Part shown: in pieces, positions 1 through 5,831 of the stretch
Position numbering within the stretch: the stretch's first letter is position 1
How the letters are laid out: every line of letters begins with the position of its first letter
DNA from: Lentisphaerota bacterium
Lineage (GTDB): Bacteria > Verrucomicrobiota > Lentisphaeria > Oligosphaerales > Oligosphaeraceae
Direction: 5' to 3'
Assembly (NCBI GenBank): GCA_012800625.1
Contig: JAAZIY010000110.1
Span: forward strand, 1 to 8,470
DNA length: 8,470 nt
The notes under the pieces: model-generated
Seen by the model: only the letters and a program-made list of their open reading frames with translations
Told to the model about the DNA's origin: nothing
Databases searched by the model: none
Translations under genes and position numbers: made by a program

Positions 1-91
1 AAATAACGCTGTGGAACGCGAATGCACCTAGGGGGCTTGCTTTCCTGTGGTTGGTTTTAATCTCTGGTTTGTTTTTATCTTAGTTGGTTGT

Positions 92-111
92 ATGCCGGCA
101 AGGATGCCGGC
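92..111. repeat. Doubled ATGCCGGC block (short dispersed-type repeat)
   Basis: The octamer ATGCCGGC occurs at 92-99 and again at 104-111, separated by AAGG and followed by GCTCC. Each copy contains the palindrome GCCGGC, so the pair can also fold on itself. From general familiarity, intergenic blocks of this style are scattered in some PVC-group genomes; that is recall, not a search. No gene is supported here: the short open frames crossing it encode low-complexity peptides with no family resemblance. Confidence 0.5.
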
Positions 112-129
112 GCTCCGACCCCGCTACAC

Positions 130-199
130 CCGATCGATTCGTCCGATGCGTCCGATGTGTCCGATCGATATGTCCGATTCGTCCGATTCGTCCGATTTA
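130..199. repeat. Degenerate 9-bp tandem array, unit TCCGATNNG
   Basis: Units of TCCGAT plus three variable bases start at 142, 151, 160, 173, 182 and 191; the unit at 160 is expanded by four bases (CGAT inserted), and 131-141 is a degenerate leading copy. Because the period is a multiple of three, every reading frame stays open and yields serine-aspartate or arginine-threonine-asparagine strings. These are artefacts of the repeat rather than a protein: there is no plausible ribosome binding site or domain. It looks like a simple-sequence or dispersed intergenic repeat. Confidence 0.8.
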
Positions 200-320
200 T
201 ATGCCAGATCGCCACGCCCGACCCCGCCATGAGCGCCACCCTGGATAAAAGCCCCCCCCGAATTCGGTGCCCTGTAGGGGCGCCACAAATCCGCTGGACG
301 GCAGGAAACGGGAGCGGGGA

Positions 321-401
321 GCACGCTAAAGCGTGTACTACATACGTGGGACCTTTGGGACGCACGCACCAAGCGTGTACTACATACGTGGGACTTTTGG
401 G
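321..401. repeat. Direct repeat, two 31-bp copies with one mismatch
   Basis: Copy 1 is 329-359 and copy 2 is 371-401. They start AAGCGTGTACTACATACGTG and differ at one base (C at 353, T at 395). Both are preceded by GCACGC (321-326 and 362-367), so the repeated module is about 40 bp. Copy 1 also begins with the small hairpin ACGC-TAAA-GCGT. Only two copies with an 11-nt gap exist, so this is not a CRISPR array. It resembles a tandemly duplicated dispersed intergenic repeat. The rest of the 535-nt gene-free left end shows nothing else recognisable apart from the neighbouring repeats. Confidence 0.8.
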
Positions 402-410
402 TGTAATGTC

Positions 411-438
411 ATTTGCCGGATTCATATCCCCGGCAAAT
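411..438. repeat. Perfect 9-bp inverted repeat upstream of the hydrolase gene
   Basis: ATTTGCCGG (411-419) and CCGGCAAAT (430-438) are exact reverse complements separated by 10 nt. There is no T-run on either side, so a factor-independent terminator is unlikely. It lies 23 nt before a TTGACA hexamer, a position compatible with an operator or with the end of the repeat block; the sequence does not decide between these. Confidence 0.5.
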
Positions 439-461
439 CAGCCTGCTGTTCTCGCCCGGGC

Positions 462-491
462 TTGACATGAGGTTTTTAGCGTTTAGCTTAT
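462..491 (+). promoter_or_regulatory. Possible sigma70-type promoter for the SGNH hydrolase
   Basis: A perfect -35 hexamer TTGACA is at 462-467. At 16-18 nt downstream the best -10 candidates (TAGCTT at 484 or GCTTAT at 486) match only three of six consensus positions, so only the -35 is convincing. The distance to the start codon at 539 would leave a leader of about 40 nt. Treat it as a candidate. Confidence 0.35.
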
Positions 492-538
492 TCGCTGGTT
501 CTGGATATGAATGATAACACGAACATGGAGCAAGTGTG

Positions 539-1672
539 ATGACTAAAGCAAAAGTGAAGGCTTTGAGGGTACTTGGACTGGTTCTGGCTTTGTTCCGGGG
601 CGGAGCAGTGCTGGCTGAAGAAGCCCGGCAAATCGAACTGTTTGTGCCCGAGCGCATTTATGCGACGCCCGGCGTGGAAATGAATGTATACTTTGATAAT
701 GTCAGCCTGTTGATTAACTCTGACAACTATGTCTTCGACGTGAACTGCGCCAAGGGACGCAATGAGGCCCGGCGCTGGAATTTTATGCCTACGGAAAAAG
801 ACCTGGGGAGCCATGCCTGGAGCCTGCGGGTCTTTGATGAAAAAGGCCTGCTTGCCGAGGCCAAAAGCGAGCTTGTGGTCGGAGAACTGAAAGGCGAGGC
901 CAAACGTGAGCTGTCAATCCTGGTGATCGGAGACAGCCTGACTAACGCCGGCGTCTACCCCGGCAGGATTCTGGAGCGCTGCCAGGCAAACGAGCGCCTG
1001 GACTTGTCCATGATAGGCAGCAAGCGCAATAAAGAAAGCGGCATGGCGCATGAGGGCTGGGGTGGCTGGACCTGGTGGAGTTTCATCGGGGGCAAGGACA
1101 GCAAATTTCTGCGTTTTCCTGACGGGGACAATGCCCGTCGCGGCGAGCTTGATGTACAGGCCTATCTGGACAAGTACAACGAGGGCAAAAAACCCGATGT
1201 CATTACTTTGATGCTGGGCATAAACGACATATTCTGGTTTACCGATGAGGTGCATGAGGAAAAAAACCAGGGCTTGCTTTCACATATGGCGGTTTTTTTA
1301 AGCGCTTTGCGCGCCGCGGCGCCCGATGCGCTGATCGGCGTGGCCCTGATACCGCCTCCGGCAGGCAGCCAGGACGCCTTTGGCAGCAGCTATGCCTGCG
1401 GGCAAACCCGCTGGCAATATCGCAAAAACCAGTGGTATTACAACCGGGCGCTGCTCGCCGCCCTCAATGCGGACAATCCCTGGGGAGCCATTCCGGTGCC
1501 GGTGCATATCAACCTGGATTGCCTCAATAATTATCCGCAAAAAACTGTAGCGGTGAACCAGGACAACCCGGCTACTATGAGCATGCTAAGCAATGGTGTG
1601 CACCCTGCCGCCGCCGGCTATAAGCAGATCGGCGATTCATTCTATAGCTGGATGGTAAACCAGCTGCCCTAA
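539..1672 (+). CDS. Secreted SGNH/GDSL-family hydrolase
   Basis: 377-residue protein with an export signal: a basic start, a hydrophobic stretch around residues 9-26 and a likely cleavage after AVLA (about 26/27). Residues 30-125 form a beta-rich, Ig-like-looking N-terminal region. The SGNH domain follows: block I IGDSL with nucleophile Ser133, block II near GWGG (about 173-176), block III GIND (Gly227, Asn229) and block V NGVHP with His355. The family comprises esterases, often acting on acyl groups of carbohydrates; the substrate here is unknown. The DxxH aspartate position is Asn352, so it may work as a Ser-His dyad. The ATG at 539 is chosen because GGAG (527-530) lies 8 nt upstream; the overlapping GTG at 536 is the alternative. 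The next gene is 81 nt downstream on the same strand. Family is certain, activity is not. Confidence 0.88.
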   Translation: MTKAKVKALRVLGLVLALFRGGAVLAEEARQIELFVPERIYATPGVEMNVYFDNVSLLINSDNYVFDVNCAKGRNEARRWNFMPTEKDLGSHAWSLRVFDEKGLLAEAKSELVVGELKGEAKRELSILVIGDSLTNAGVYPGRILERCQANERLDLSMIGSKRNKESGMAHEGWGGWTWWSFIGGKDSKFLRFPDGDNARRGELDVQAYLDKYNEGKKPDVITLMLGINDIFWFTDEVHEEKNQGLLSHMAVFLSALRAAAPDALIGVALIPPPAGSQDAFGSSYACGQTRWQYRKNQWYYNRALLAALNADNPWGAIPVPVHINLDCLNNYPQKTVAVNQDNPATMSMLSNGVHPAAAGYKQIGDSFYSWMVNQLP

Positions 1673-1753
1673 GCAAGTCTTTCCAGAAAAGGTGATGCGG
1701 CAGGAGTTTGGCCGCTAAGGCACATTAAGAGATACATTGAAAAAGCAAGGAGT

Positions 1754-2638
1754 ATGAGCATTTTGCGTTTGACACATTTTTATCCCTGGCATGGTATGCC
1801 GGATGAGTTTATTGGGGCGGCGCTGTCGCTTTTTGCTGAACACGGCGCGCGTTATCTGACCTTTACCGACCAGCAGTGTCCGCTGATGCTGAGCCAGCCA
1901 GACTATGAGAAGCAGATATCGGCCCGAGCCGCCGAATATGGTTTGAGCTTCAGCGATGCGCATGGTCTCTGTTTCAGGCTATACGACTTGAACACCGATG
2001 ACGCCGAGCTGCGTGCGCGCTCCATCAGGGACCATATCCAGGTCATCGAGCGCCTCGCTGCCATAGGAGTGAAGACCTATACCGTGCATATAGGCGCGGC
2101 ATTGCATCAGTTCCCTCCCATGCTTGAGTTGCCGGTGCTGAGGGAGAACGCCTTGCGCACGCTGGAAGGCATCCTGCCCACAGCCGAAAAAAACGACATG
2201 GTGATCGCCTTGGAAAACTCATTCGAGCCGCCTAATGCGCCCGATGAGCTGCTCTGGTATCTGCAGCAGTTTAGCTCTAAGCATCTGCTGCTCTGCTTCG
2301 ACTCAGGCCATGAGAACTATATGAGCCGGTATGGCAAGGACTTGAGCCGTTTCAGCGAATATCATGTGCATACCGCCTGGAAGGGAGACCTGCGTCTCGA
2401 AGATGATGCCTTGGGCAAGATGGCGCCGTATATAGTCACGGCTCACCTGCATGACAACAGCGGTTACAACGACGATCACTTCCTGCCAGGCAAGGGTACT
2501 ATAAACTGGAGCAAAATAATGGGCAGGCTGAAAAAATGCCCGCGCCTGCAGAGCCTGCAAAATGAAAGCAGCGTTATCAGAGACAAGCTGAGCATCGCTG
2601 AAATGTGCGAGAGCTTTGACCAGATAATGCAGTATTGA
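1754..2638 (+). CDS. Sugar phosphate isomerase/epimerase family TIM-barrel protein
   Basis: 294 residues, about the usual length for the AP endonuclease 2-like / xylose isomerase-like TIM barrel. Visible motifs, in order: DAHG (68-71), HIG (112-114), the metal-ligand type Glu154 in ALENS, CFDSGH with Asp183 and His186, AHLHDN (230-235), then a DDHFLPGKG segment with His242, Pro245 and Gly248 leading to W252, and NES with Glu271. These are the expected divalent-metal and substrate positions of sugar-phosphate or keto-sugar isomerases/epimerases. There is no signal peptide, so it is cytoplasmic. It follows the secreted hydrolase gene by 81 nt and may be co-transcribed. AAGGAG lies only 1 nt before the ATG, unusually close, yet the start is kept because the first strand (ILRLTHFYPW) is needed for the barrel. 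The specific substrate cannot be inferred. Confidence 0.85.
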   Translation: MSILRLTHFYPWHGMPDEFIGAALSLFAEHGARYLTFTDQQCPLMLSQPDYEKQISARAAEYGLSFSDAHGLCFRLYDLNTDDAELRARSIRDHIQVIERLAAIGVKTYTVHIGAALHQFPPMLELPVLRENALRTLEGILPTAEKNDMVIALENSFEPPNAPDELLWYLQQFSSKHLLLCFDSGHENYMSRYGKDLSRFSEYHVHTAWKGDLRLEDDALGKMAPYIVTAHLHDNSGYNDDHFLPGKGTINWSKIMGRLKKCPRLQSLQNESSVIRDKLSIAEMCESFDQIMQY

Positions 2639-2660
2639 GTGCTAGCGCATGCCACTAAAT

Positions 2661-2698
2661 AAAAAAGCGCGGCTGTACGTACAGCCGCGCTTTTTTTT
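2661..2698. terminator. Bidirectional intrinsic terminator between convergent units
   Basis: Positions 2667-2690 are a perfect 24-nt palindrome: stem GCGCGGCTGT (2667-2676), loop ACGT, and ACAGCCGCGC (2681-2690). It is preceded by six A (2661-2666) and followed by eight T (2691-2698), so each strand reads hairpin plus U-tract. It should terminate the plus-strand isomerase unit (stop at 2638) and the minus-strand secY end (stop at 2770). Confidence 0.95.
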
Positions 2699-2715
2699 GT
2701 AAACCGGGGTAACGA

Positions 2716-2755
2716 CTTAGTGTGGCTTAGTGTAGCTTAGTGTGTCTTAGTGTCC
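2716..2755. repeat. Four-copy 10-bp tandem repeat, CTTAGTGTNN
   Basis: Four contiguous units, CTTAGTGTGG, CTTAGTGTAG, CTTAGTGTGT and CTTAGTGTCC, start at 2716, 2726, 2736 and 2746. The array lies in the secY 3' untranslated region, 15 nt after the stop codon and before the terminator palindrome. The 10-nt period is close to one helical turn. No function is recognised. Confidence 0.85.
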
Positions 2756-2769
2756 AATTTTGCCGGGTT

Positions 2770-4137
2770 TTATCTACGCGCTCTGATTTGTCCTTTAGAC
2801 ATAAAGCCGTCGTATCTTCTATTGATGAGGAAGGTCTCCACCTGTCTCATGGTGTCCAGTGACACGCCGACGATAATAAGCAGGCTGGTGCCGCCGAAGA
2901 ACTGCGCGATAATGCTGGGAATCCCCATGGCATTACTCAGGATCATGGGCAGTATGGCCAGCACGGTGAGGGCTATGGCTCCGGCCAAGGTGATCCTAGT
3001 CATGGCGTGGTCAAGGAAATCGGAGGTTGGCGCGCCGGGTCTGATGCCTGGGATATAGCCGCCGCGTTTCTGCAAGTCGTCGGCGATCTGTATGGGGTTG
3101 AACTGGTTGGCCACCCAGAAGAACGAGAAGATCAGGATGAGCAGCCCATACAGCAGCAGATAGCCGTTCGAGCCATGCTGTATATTGGGTATAAGCCAGC
3201 GGAAGAAGGCCCAGTCAGGCGCAAAACGCAGCAACATCATGGGAAAGGAGAGGATGGCGCCGGCGAAAATGATGGGCATGACGCCGGAATAGTTGACCTT
3301 CAGGGGCAGGTAGCTGGTCTGCATGGCACTGGTTTTGCCTACGCCGGCCACCCGCTGTGCGTAGCGCACCGGGATTTTGCGCATGCCCTGGGTGAGGGCG
3401 ATGGCGCCGGCAGTGACCAGGAAGAACATGGCCAGCAGGATAAGCAGATGCACACTGTGTATCTCGCTGCCGCCGGTGACCGCGCCGCCCACCACTAGGG
3501 TGAAGAGGCTCATCAGGGCACCTGGCAGACGTGCGACAATATTGATGGTGATGATCAGGGAGGCGCCGTTACCCACGCCGTACTCGGTGATCATCTCGCC
3601 TAGCCAGCAGATAAACATAGAGCCGGCGGTAAGTATGATCACGGTGGAAACCACGAAGCCAGGCCCGGGATTGAGGATGACGCTGACCCCGCTGCCCAGA
3701 TTGAGCTTCTCAGGTGAAATCATCGCCAGAGAAAACATGGTGCCCTGAATAACACAGATAAGAATAGTGATGTAGCGCGTGATCTGATTGTATTTCTGGT
3801 GGCCGGACTCGCCCTCGCGTACCATTTTGTTCAAAGCCGGGATCACCGGAGTCATAAGCTGCAGAATAATCGAGGCGGAGATATATGGCATGATGCCCAA
3901 AGCACCCACCGCGAAATTCTCCAGGGCGCCGCCGCTGAAAAGGTCCAGCATGTCAAGCACGCCGCCGGTTCCCTTGTTGGCGCTCATTGATTTGAAAAGC
4001 TCGGACAGGGCGCTGGGATCCACGCCGGGACAGGGGATAATGCTGGTAAGACGACAAAGGAATATGATCCCGAGGGTGAATAAAAGACGTTTTTTTAACT
4101 CGGGTATCTTGAAGCAGTTCAAATAGGCTGAAAGCAT
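2770..4137 (-). CDS. secY: SecY, protein-conducting channel subunit of the Sec translocon
   Basis: 455 residues, slightly longer than the roughly 440 typical of SecY. It forms the SecYEG inner-membrane pore for export and membrane insertion of proteins. The family N-terminus is present (FKIPELKKRLLFT, about 9-21). About ten hydrophobic segments can be seen near residues 17-34, 75-97, 120-140, 160-180, 190-215, 227-250, 285-303, 326-345, 381-402 and 405-427. The plug/TM2 region (LDLFSGGALENFAVGALGIM, 64-83), the cytosolic basic loop after TM6 (QGMRKIPVRYAQR, 250-262) and the QRGG-like KRGGYIPGIRPG (357-368) are all conserved. The C-terminus is basic (MSKGQIRARR). The ATG has AAGGA 7 nt upstream. 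It is last in the cluster, 166 nt after rplO, and is separated from it by terminator-like structures. Confidence 0.98.
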   Translation of the reverse strand: MLSAYLNCFKIPELKKRLLFTLGIIFLCRLTSIIPCPGVDPSALSELFKSMSANKGTGGVLDMLDLFSGGALENFAVGALGIMPYISASIILQLMTPVIPALNKMVREGESGHQKYNQITRYITILICVIQGTMFSLAMISPEKLNLGSGVSVILNPGPGFVVSTVIILTAGSMFICWLGEMITEYGVGNGASLIITINIVARLPGALMSLFTLVVGGAVTGGSEIHSVHLLILLAMFFLVTAGAIALTQGMRKIPVRYAQRVAGVGKTSAMQTSYLPLKVNYSGVMPIIFAGAILSFPMMLLRFAPDWAFFRWLIPNIQHGSNGYLLLYGLLILIFSFFWVANQFNPIQIADDLQKRGGYIPGIRPGAPTSDFLDHAMTRITLAGAIALTVLAILPMILSNAMGIPSIIAQFFGGTSLLIIVGVSLDTMRQVETFLINRRYDGFMSKGQIRARR

Positions 4138-4185
4138 GTCTCGATCCTTATGCTGGCTGGGAGAATTCAGACAGAGGAACTAAGG

Positions 4186-4231
4186 CGCCCCGCTGAAAAG
4201 GCCGGTTAAATTCAGGGGCGTAACAGCGCCC
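4186..4231 (-). promoter_or_regulatory. Structured secY leader with competing pairings
   Basis: Read on the minus strand, the segment complementary to 4211-4220 (CGCCCCTGAA) can pair with that complementary to 4186-4197 (TTCAGCGGGGCG), giving two 5-bp helices flanking a 2-nt bulge and a 13-nt loop. The same CGCCC can instead pair with the GGGCG just upstream (complement of 4227-4231), a 5-bp hairpin. The two folds are mutually exclusive, as in attenuators, but no ligand, leader peptide or clear U-tract is visible. It may also simply be GC-rich chance pairing. Confidence 0.3.
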
Positions 4232-4259
4232 GGTAAAGGAAGACTTAGTGAGGGCAGAC

Positions 4260-4290
4260 AAAACACGGAGCGGGAATAAGTCCCGCTCCG
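4260..4290 (-). terminator. Terminator-like hairpin between rplO and secY
   Basis: CGGAGCGGGA (4266-4275) and TCCCGCTCCG (4281-4290) form a perfect 10-bp GC-rich stem with a 5-nt loop, beginning 13 nt after the rplO stop. In the minus-strand transcript the stem is followed by TGTTTTGTCTG, an interrupted U-tract, so termination may be partial. On the plus strand there is no T-run. Its position suggests attenuation of read-through into secY or protection of the upstream mRNA 3' end. Confidence 0.6.
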
Positions 4291-4303
4291 GCTGTTGACT
4301 GGC

Positions 4304-4744
4304 TTAAGCTTCCAGGCATTGTCCGCCGGCAGCCTCTATCTTCTCCTTGGCGGCAGCGGAAAACTTGTCGGCCTTTACCTGCAAGGCCTTGCTCAGCTCG
4401 CCGTCTCCGAGTATCTTTAGCGGCTGTTGGCTCTTGCTGAGCAAGCCACGCTTCTGCAGCTCCTCGCGGTCAATCACCTGCCCGGCCTCGAAATTCTCCT
4501 CGAGAACAACGACGTTAATGATGCTGAACTCGATGTGATTGGGGTTGTTGAAGCCGCGTTTTGGCAGACGGCGGATAAGGGGTATCTGTCCGCCCTCGAA
4601 GTATGGTCTGCGGCTGTAGCCGGAGCGTGATTTGGCTCCCTTGTCACCACGACCTGCACTTCTGCCATGCCCGGAGCCGTCGCCGCGACCGACGCGTTTG
4701 CGCGCTTTCCGAGCCACTGTATTTTTTAACTGGTTAAGTTTCAT
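4304..4744 (-). CDS. rplO: 50S ribosomal protein L15
   Basis: 146 residues, normal for bacterial L15 (E. coli 144). It is a late-assembling large-subunit protein that binds 23S rRNA. The N-terminal half carries the basic glycine-rich extension typical of the family (RVGRGDGSGHGRSAGRGDKG, about 17-36), then GGQIPLIRRLPKRGFNN (51-67). The C-terminal domain includes LKILGDGELSKALQVKADKF (109-128) and the SAAAKEKIEAAGG end motif. The ATG is preceded by GAGGAAAGG about 5 nt upstream. In most bacteria rpmD lies between rpsE and rplO; here the 34-nt gap cannot contain it. Confidence 0.98.
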   Translation of the reverse strand: MKLNQLKNTVARKARKRVGRGDGSGHGRSAGRGDKGAKSRSGYSRRPYFEGGQIPLIRRLPKRGFNNPNHIEFSIINVVVLEENFEAGQVIDREELQKRGLLSKSQQPLKILGDGELSKALQVKADKFSAAAKEKIEAAGGQCLEA

Positions 4745-4778
4745 TTGTGCCTTTCCTCAATTGTGCAATGCCGTGGCT

Positions 4779-5330
4779 TCACAGGGCTTTGCGGTCACGT
4801 TTGGCCAGGACCTCACTGCGTGTGCGCAATTTACCCAGAGCGTCAAAGGTGGCCTTGACCACATTGACGGCGTTTTTGGAGCCTAGCGACTTAGCCAGCA
4901 CATCGCGCACTCCTGCCAGGTCCAACACTGCGCGCATGCCGCCGCCGGCGATCAATCCGGTACCTTCGGATGCCGGTCTGATGAGCACTCTTGCGCCGTT
5001 AAAATTGCTTTCCACCAGGTGGGTGACGGTTTGTCCGAACATGGGTATGTCAATGACATTGCGGCGGGCTTGTTCGCCGCCTTTGCGTATGGCTTCAGCC
5101 ACTTCATTGGCCTTGCCATAGCCCATGCCAACCCGTCCGGCACGATCACCTACCACGACTAAGGCACTAAAAGAAAAATTTCTGCCGCCTTTCACCACTT
5201 TGCTGCTGCGGTTTACCGCCACCACGGTCTCTTCCAGTTCGCGGCCAGAGTTGATGGATGCCTCAGTCGCGCTGTGTGCTTCGCCGCGCGGCCTTTCTCT
5301 TCTCGGATTATCTTGTATTTGACTTGTCAC
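4779..5330 (-). CDS. rpsE: 30S ribosomal protein S5
   Basis: 183 residues against about 167 in E. coli; the extra length is a charged N-terminal tail (residues 1-30). S5 binds 16S rRNA and contributes to decoding fidelity and mRNA entry. The dsRBD-like S5 domain is clear: ELEETVVAVNRSSKVVKGGR (31-50), FSFSALVVVGDRAGRVGMGYGKANEV (52-77), then the C-terminal domain with VLIRPASEGTGLIAGG (115-130) and the VRDVLAKSLGSKN segment (141-153). The start codon is GTG (5328-5330), supported by AGGGAG about 9 nt upstream; no in-frame ATG precedes the conserved core. It is preceded by a 118-nt structured spacer, whereas other genes in the cluster, apart from secY, are 1-56 nt apart, so its translation may be controlled separately. 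Confidence 0.97.
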   Translation of the reverse strand: MTSQIQDNPRRERPRGEAHSATEASINSGRELEETVVAVNRSSKVVKGGRNFSFSALVVVGDRAGRVGMGYGKANEVAEAIRKGGEQARRNVIDIPMFGQTVTHLVESNFNGARVLIRPASEGTGLIAGGGMRAVLDLAGVRDVLAKSLGSKNAVNVVKATFDALGKLRTRSEVLAKRDRKAL

Positions 5331-5344
5331 AGAAGCTTCTCCCT

Positions 5345-5430
5345 GTTAGGCTATTGCTTTTGACGTTGCGAAACAATTGAAACATTTGAAGCTCGTTCTA
5401 GATCGCAGCGTCAAGCTTTTATAGACTAAC
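5345..5430 (-). promoter_or_regulatory. Long interrupted inverted repeat in the rplR-rpsE spacer
   Basis: Two nested arm pairs are collinear. The outer pair is GTTAGGCTAT (5345-5354) with ATAGACTAAC (5421-5430), 9 of 10 complementary. The inner pair is TTGACGTTGCG (5360-5370) with CGCAGCGTCAA (5404-5414), 10 of 11. Internal loops of 5 and 6 nt separate them, and the 33-nt AT-rich apical loop contains CAATTG. In the minus-strand mRNA the outer helix ends immediately before the rpsE Shine-Dalgarno AGGGAG. It could be a cis-acting translational control element or a small inserted palindromic repeat. I recognise no known ribosomal leader family. Confidence 0.55.
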
Positions 5431-5448
5431 GAACTTCAGAAATTATGG

Positions 5449-5811
5449 TTAAAACTCCAGCCCTGCCTGTCGTGCGGCCTCGGCCAGCGCCTTCACGCAG
5501 CCGTGATATGTATGCCCGCCGCGGTCAAAGACGATTTTTTTCAGATTTGCGGCGATGGCGCGCTCGGCGATATTTTTGCCTACGATGCCGGCACTGTTGA
5601 CATTGGCGGCCAGTCCTTGGCCGCGCAGCTCTTTCTCCAGTGTCGAGGCTGAGACCAGGGTGCGCTGCGCCTCGTCATCAATGATCTGGGCATATATATG
5701 TCTGCCGCTGCGGCAGACGCAGAGGCGCGGCACGCTGCTGTTTCCCGAGACCTTGTGGCGCAGGCGTCTGTGCCGCCGGATGCGCGCTTGTTTTTTTGTC
5801 AGTTTACTCAT
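5449..5811 (-). CDS. rplR: 50S ribosomal protein L18
   Basis: 120 residues, the usual length (E. coli 117). L18 binds 5S rRNA and anchors it with L5 to the central protuberance. The basic N-terminus (KKQARIRRHRRLRHKVSGN, 6-24) is the RNA-binding tail. The family core follows: PRLCVCRSGRHIYAQIIDD (28-46), the AGIVGKNIAERA segment (74-85) and KIVFDRGGHTYHGCVKALAEAARQAGLEF (92-120), which is the signature L18 ending. The ATG start is clear; AAGGA lies about 10 nt upstream. It follows rplF by 56 nt and precedes rpsE by an unusually long 118 nt. Confidence 0.97.
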   Translation of the reverse strand: MSKLTKKQARIRRHRRLRHKVSGNSSVPRLCVCRSGRHIYAQIIDDEAQRTLVSASTLEKELRGQGLAANVNSAGIVGKNIAERAIAANLKKIVFDRGGHTYHGCVKALAEAARQAGLEF

Positions 5812-5831
5812 TTGAGCCTAGTCCTTGCGAT

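Noticed and set aside
321..401. Possible CRISPR array
   Set aside because: Only two repeats with an 11-nt gap and a 40-bp module; no spacers of regular length and no cas genes.
47..465. Overlapping open frames on both strands in the left 465 nt
   Set aside because: They are kept open by 9-bp repeats and give low-complexity peptides without a domain or credible ribosome binding site.
3007..3498. Plus-strand open frame antisense to secY
   Set aside because: It lies entirely within the highly conserved secY coding region, and its composition follows from the opposite strand.
4138..4303. A dedicated secY promoter in the rplO-secY spacer
   Set aside because: I found no well-spaced -35/-10 pair on the minus strand; the hairpins are clearer than any promoter.
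5331..5448. A missed small gene (for example rpmD) in the rplR-rpsE spacer
   Set aside because: The spacer is 118 nt, too short for L30, and its sequence is dominated by the inverted repeat with no coding frame of note.
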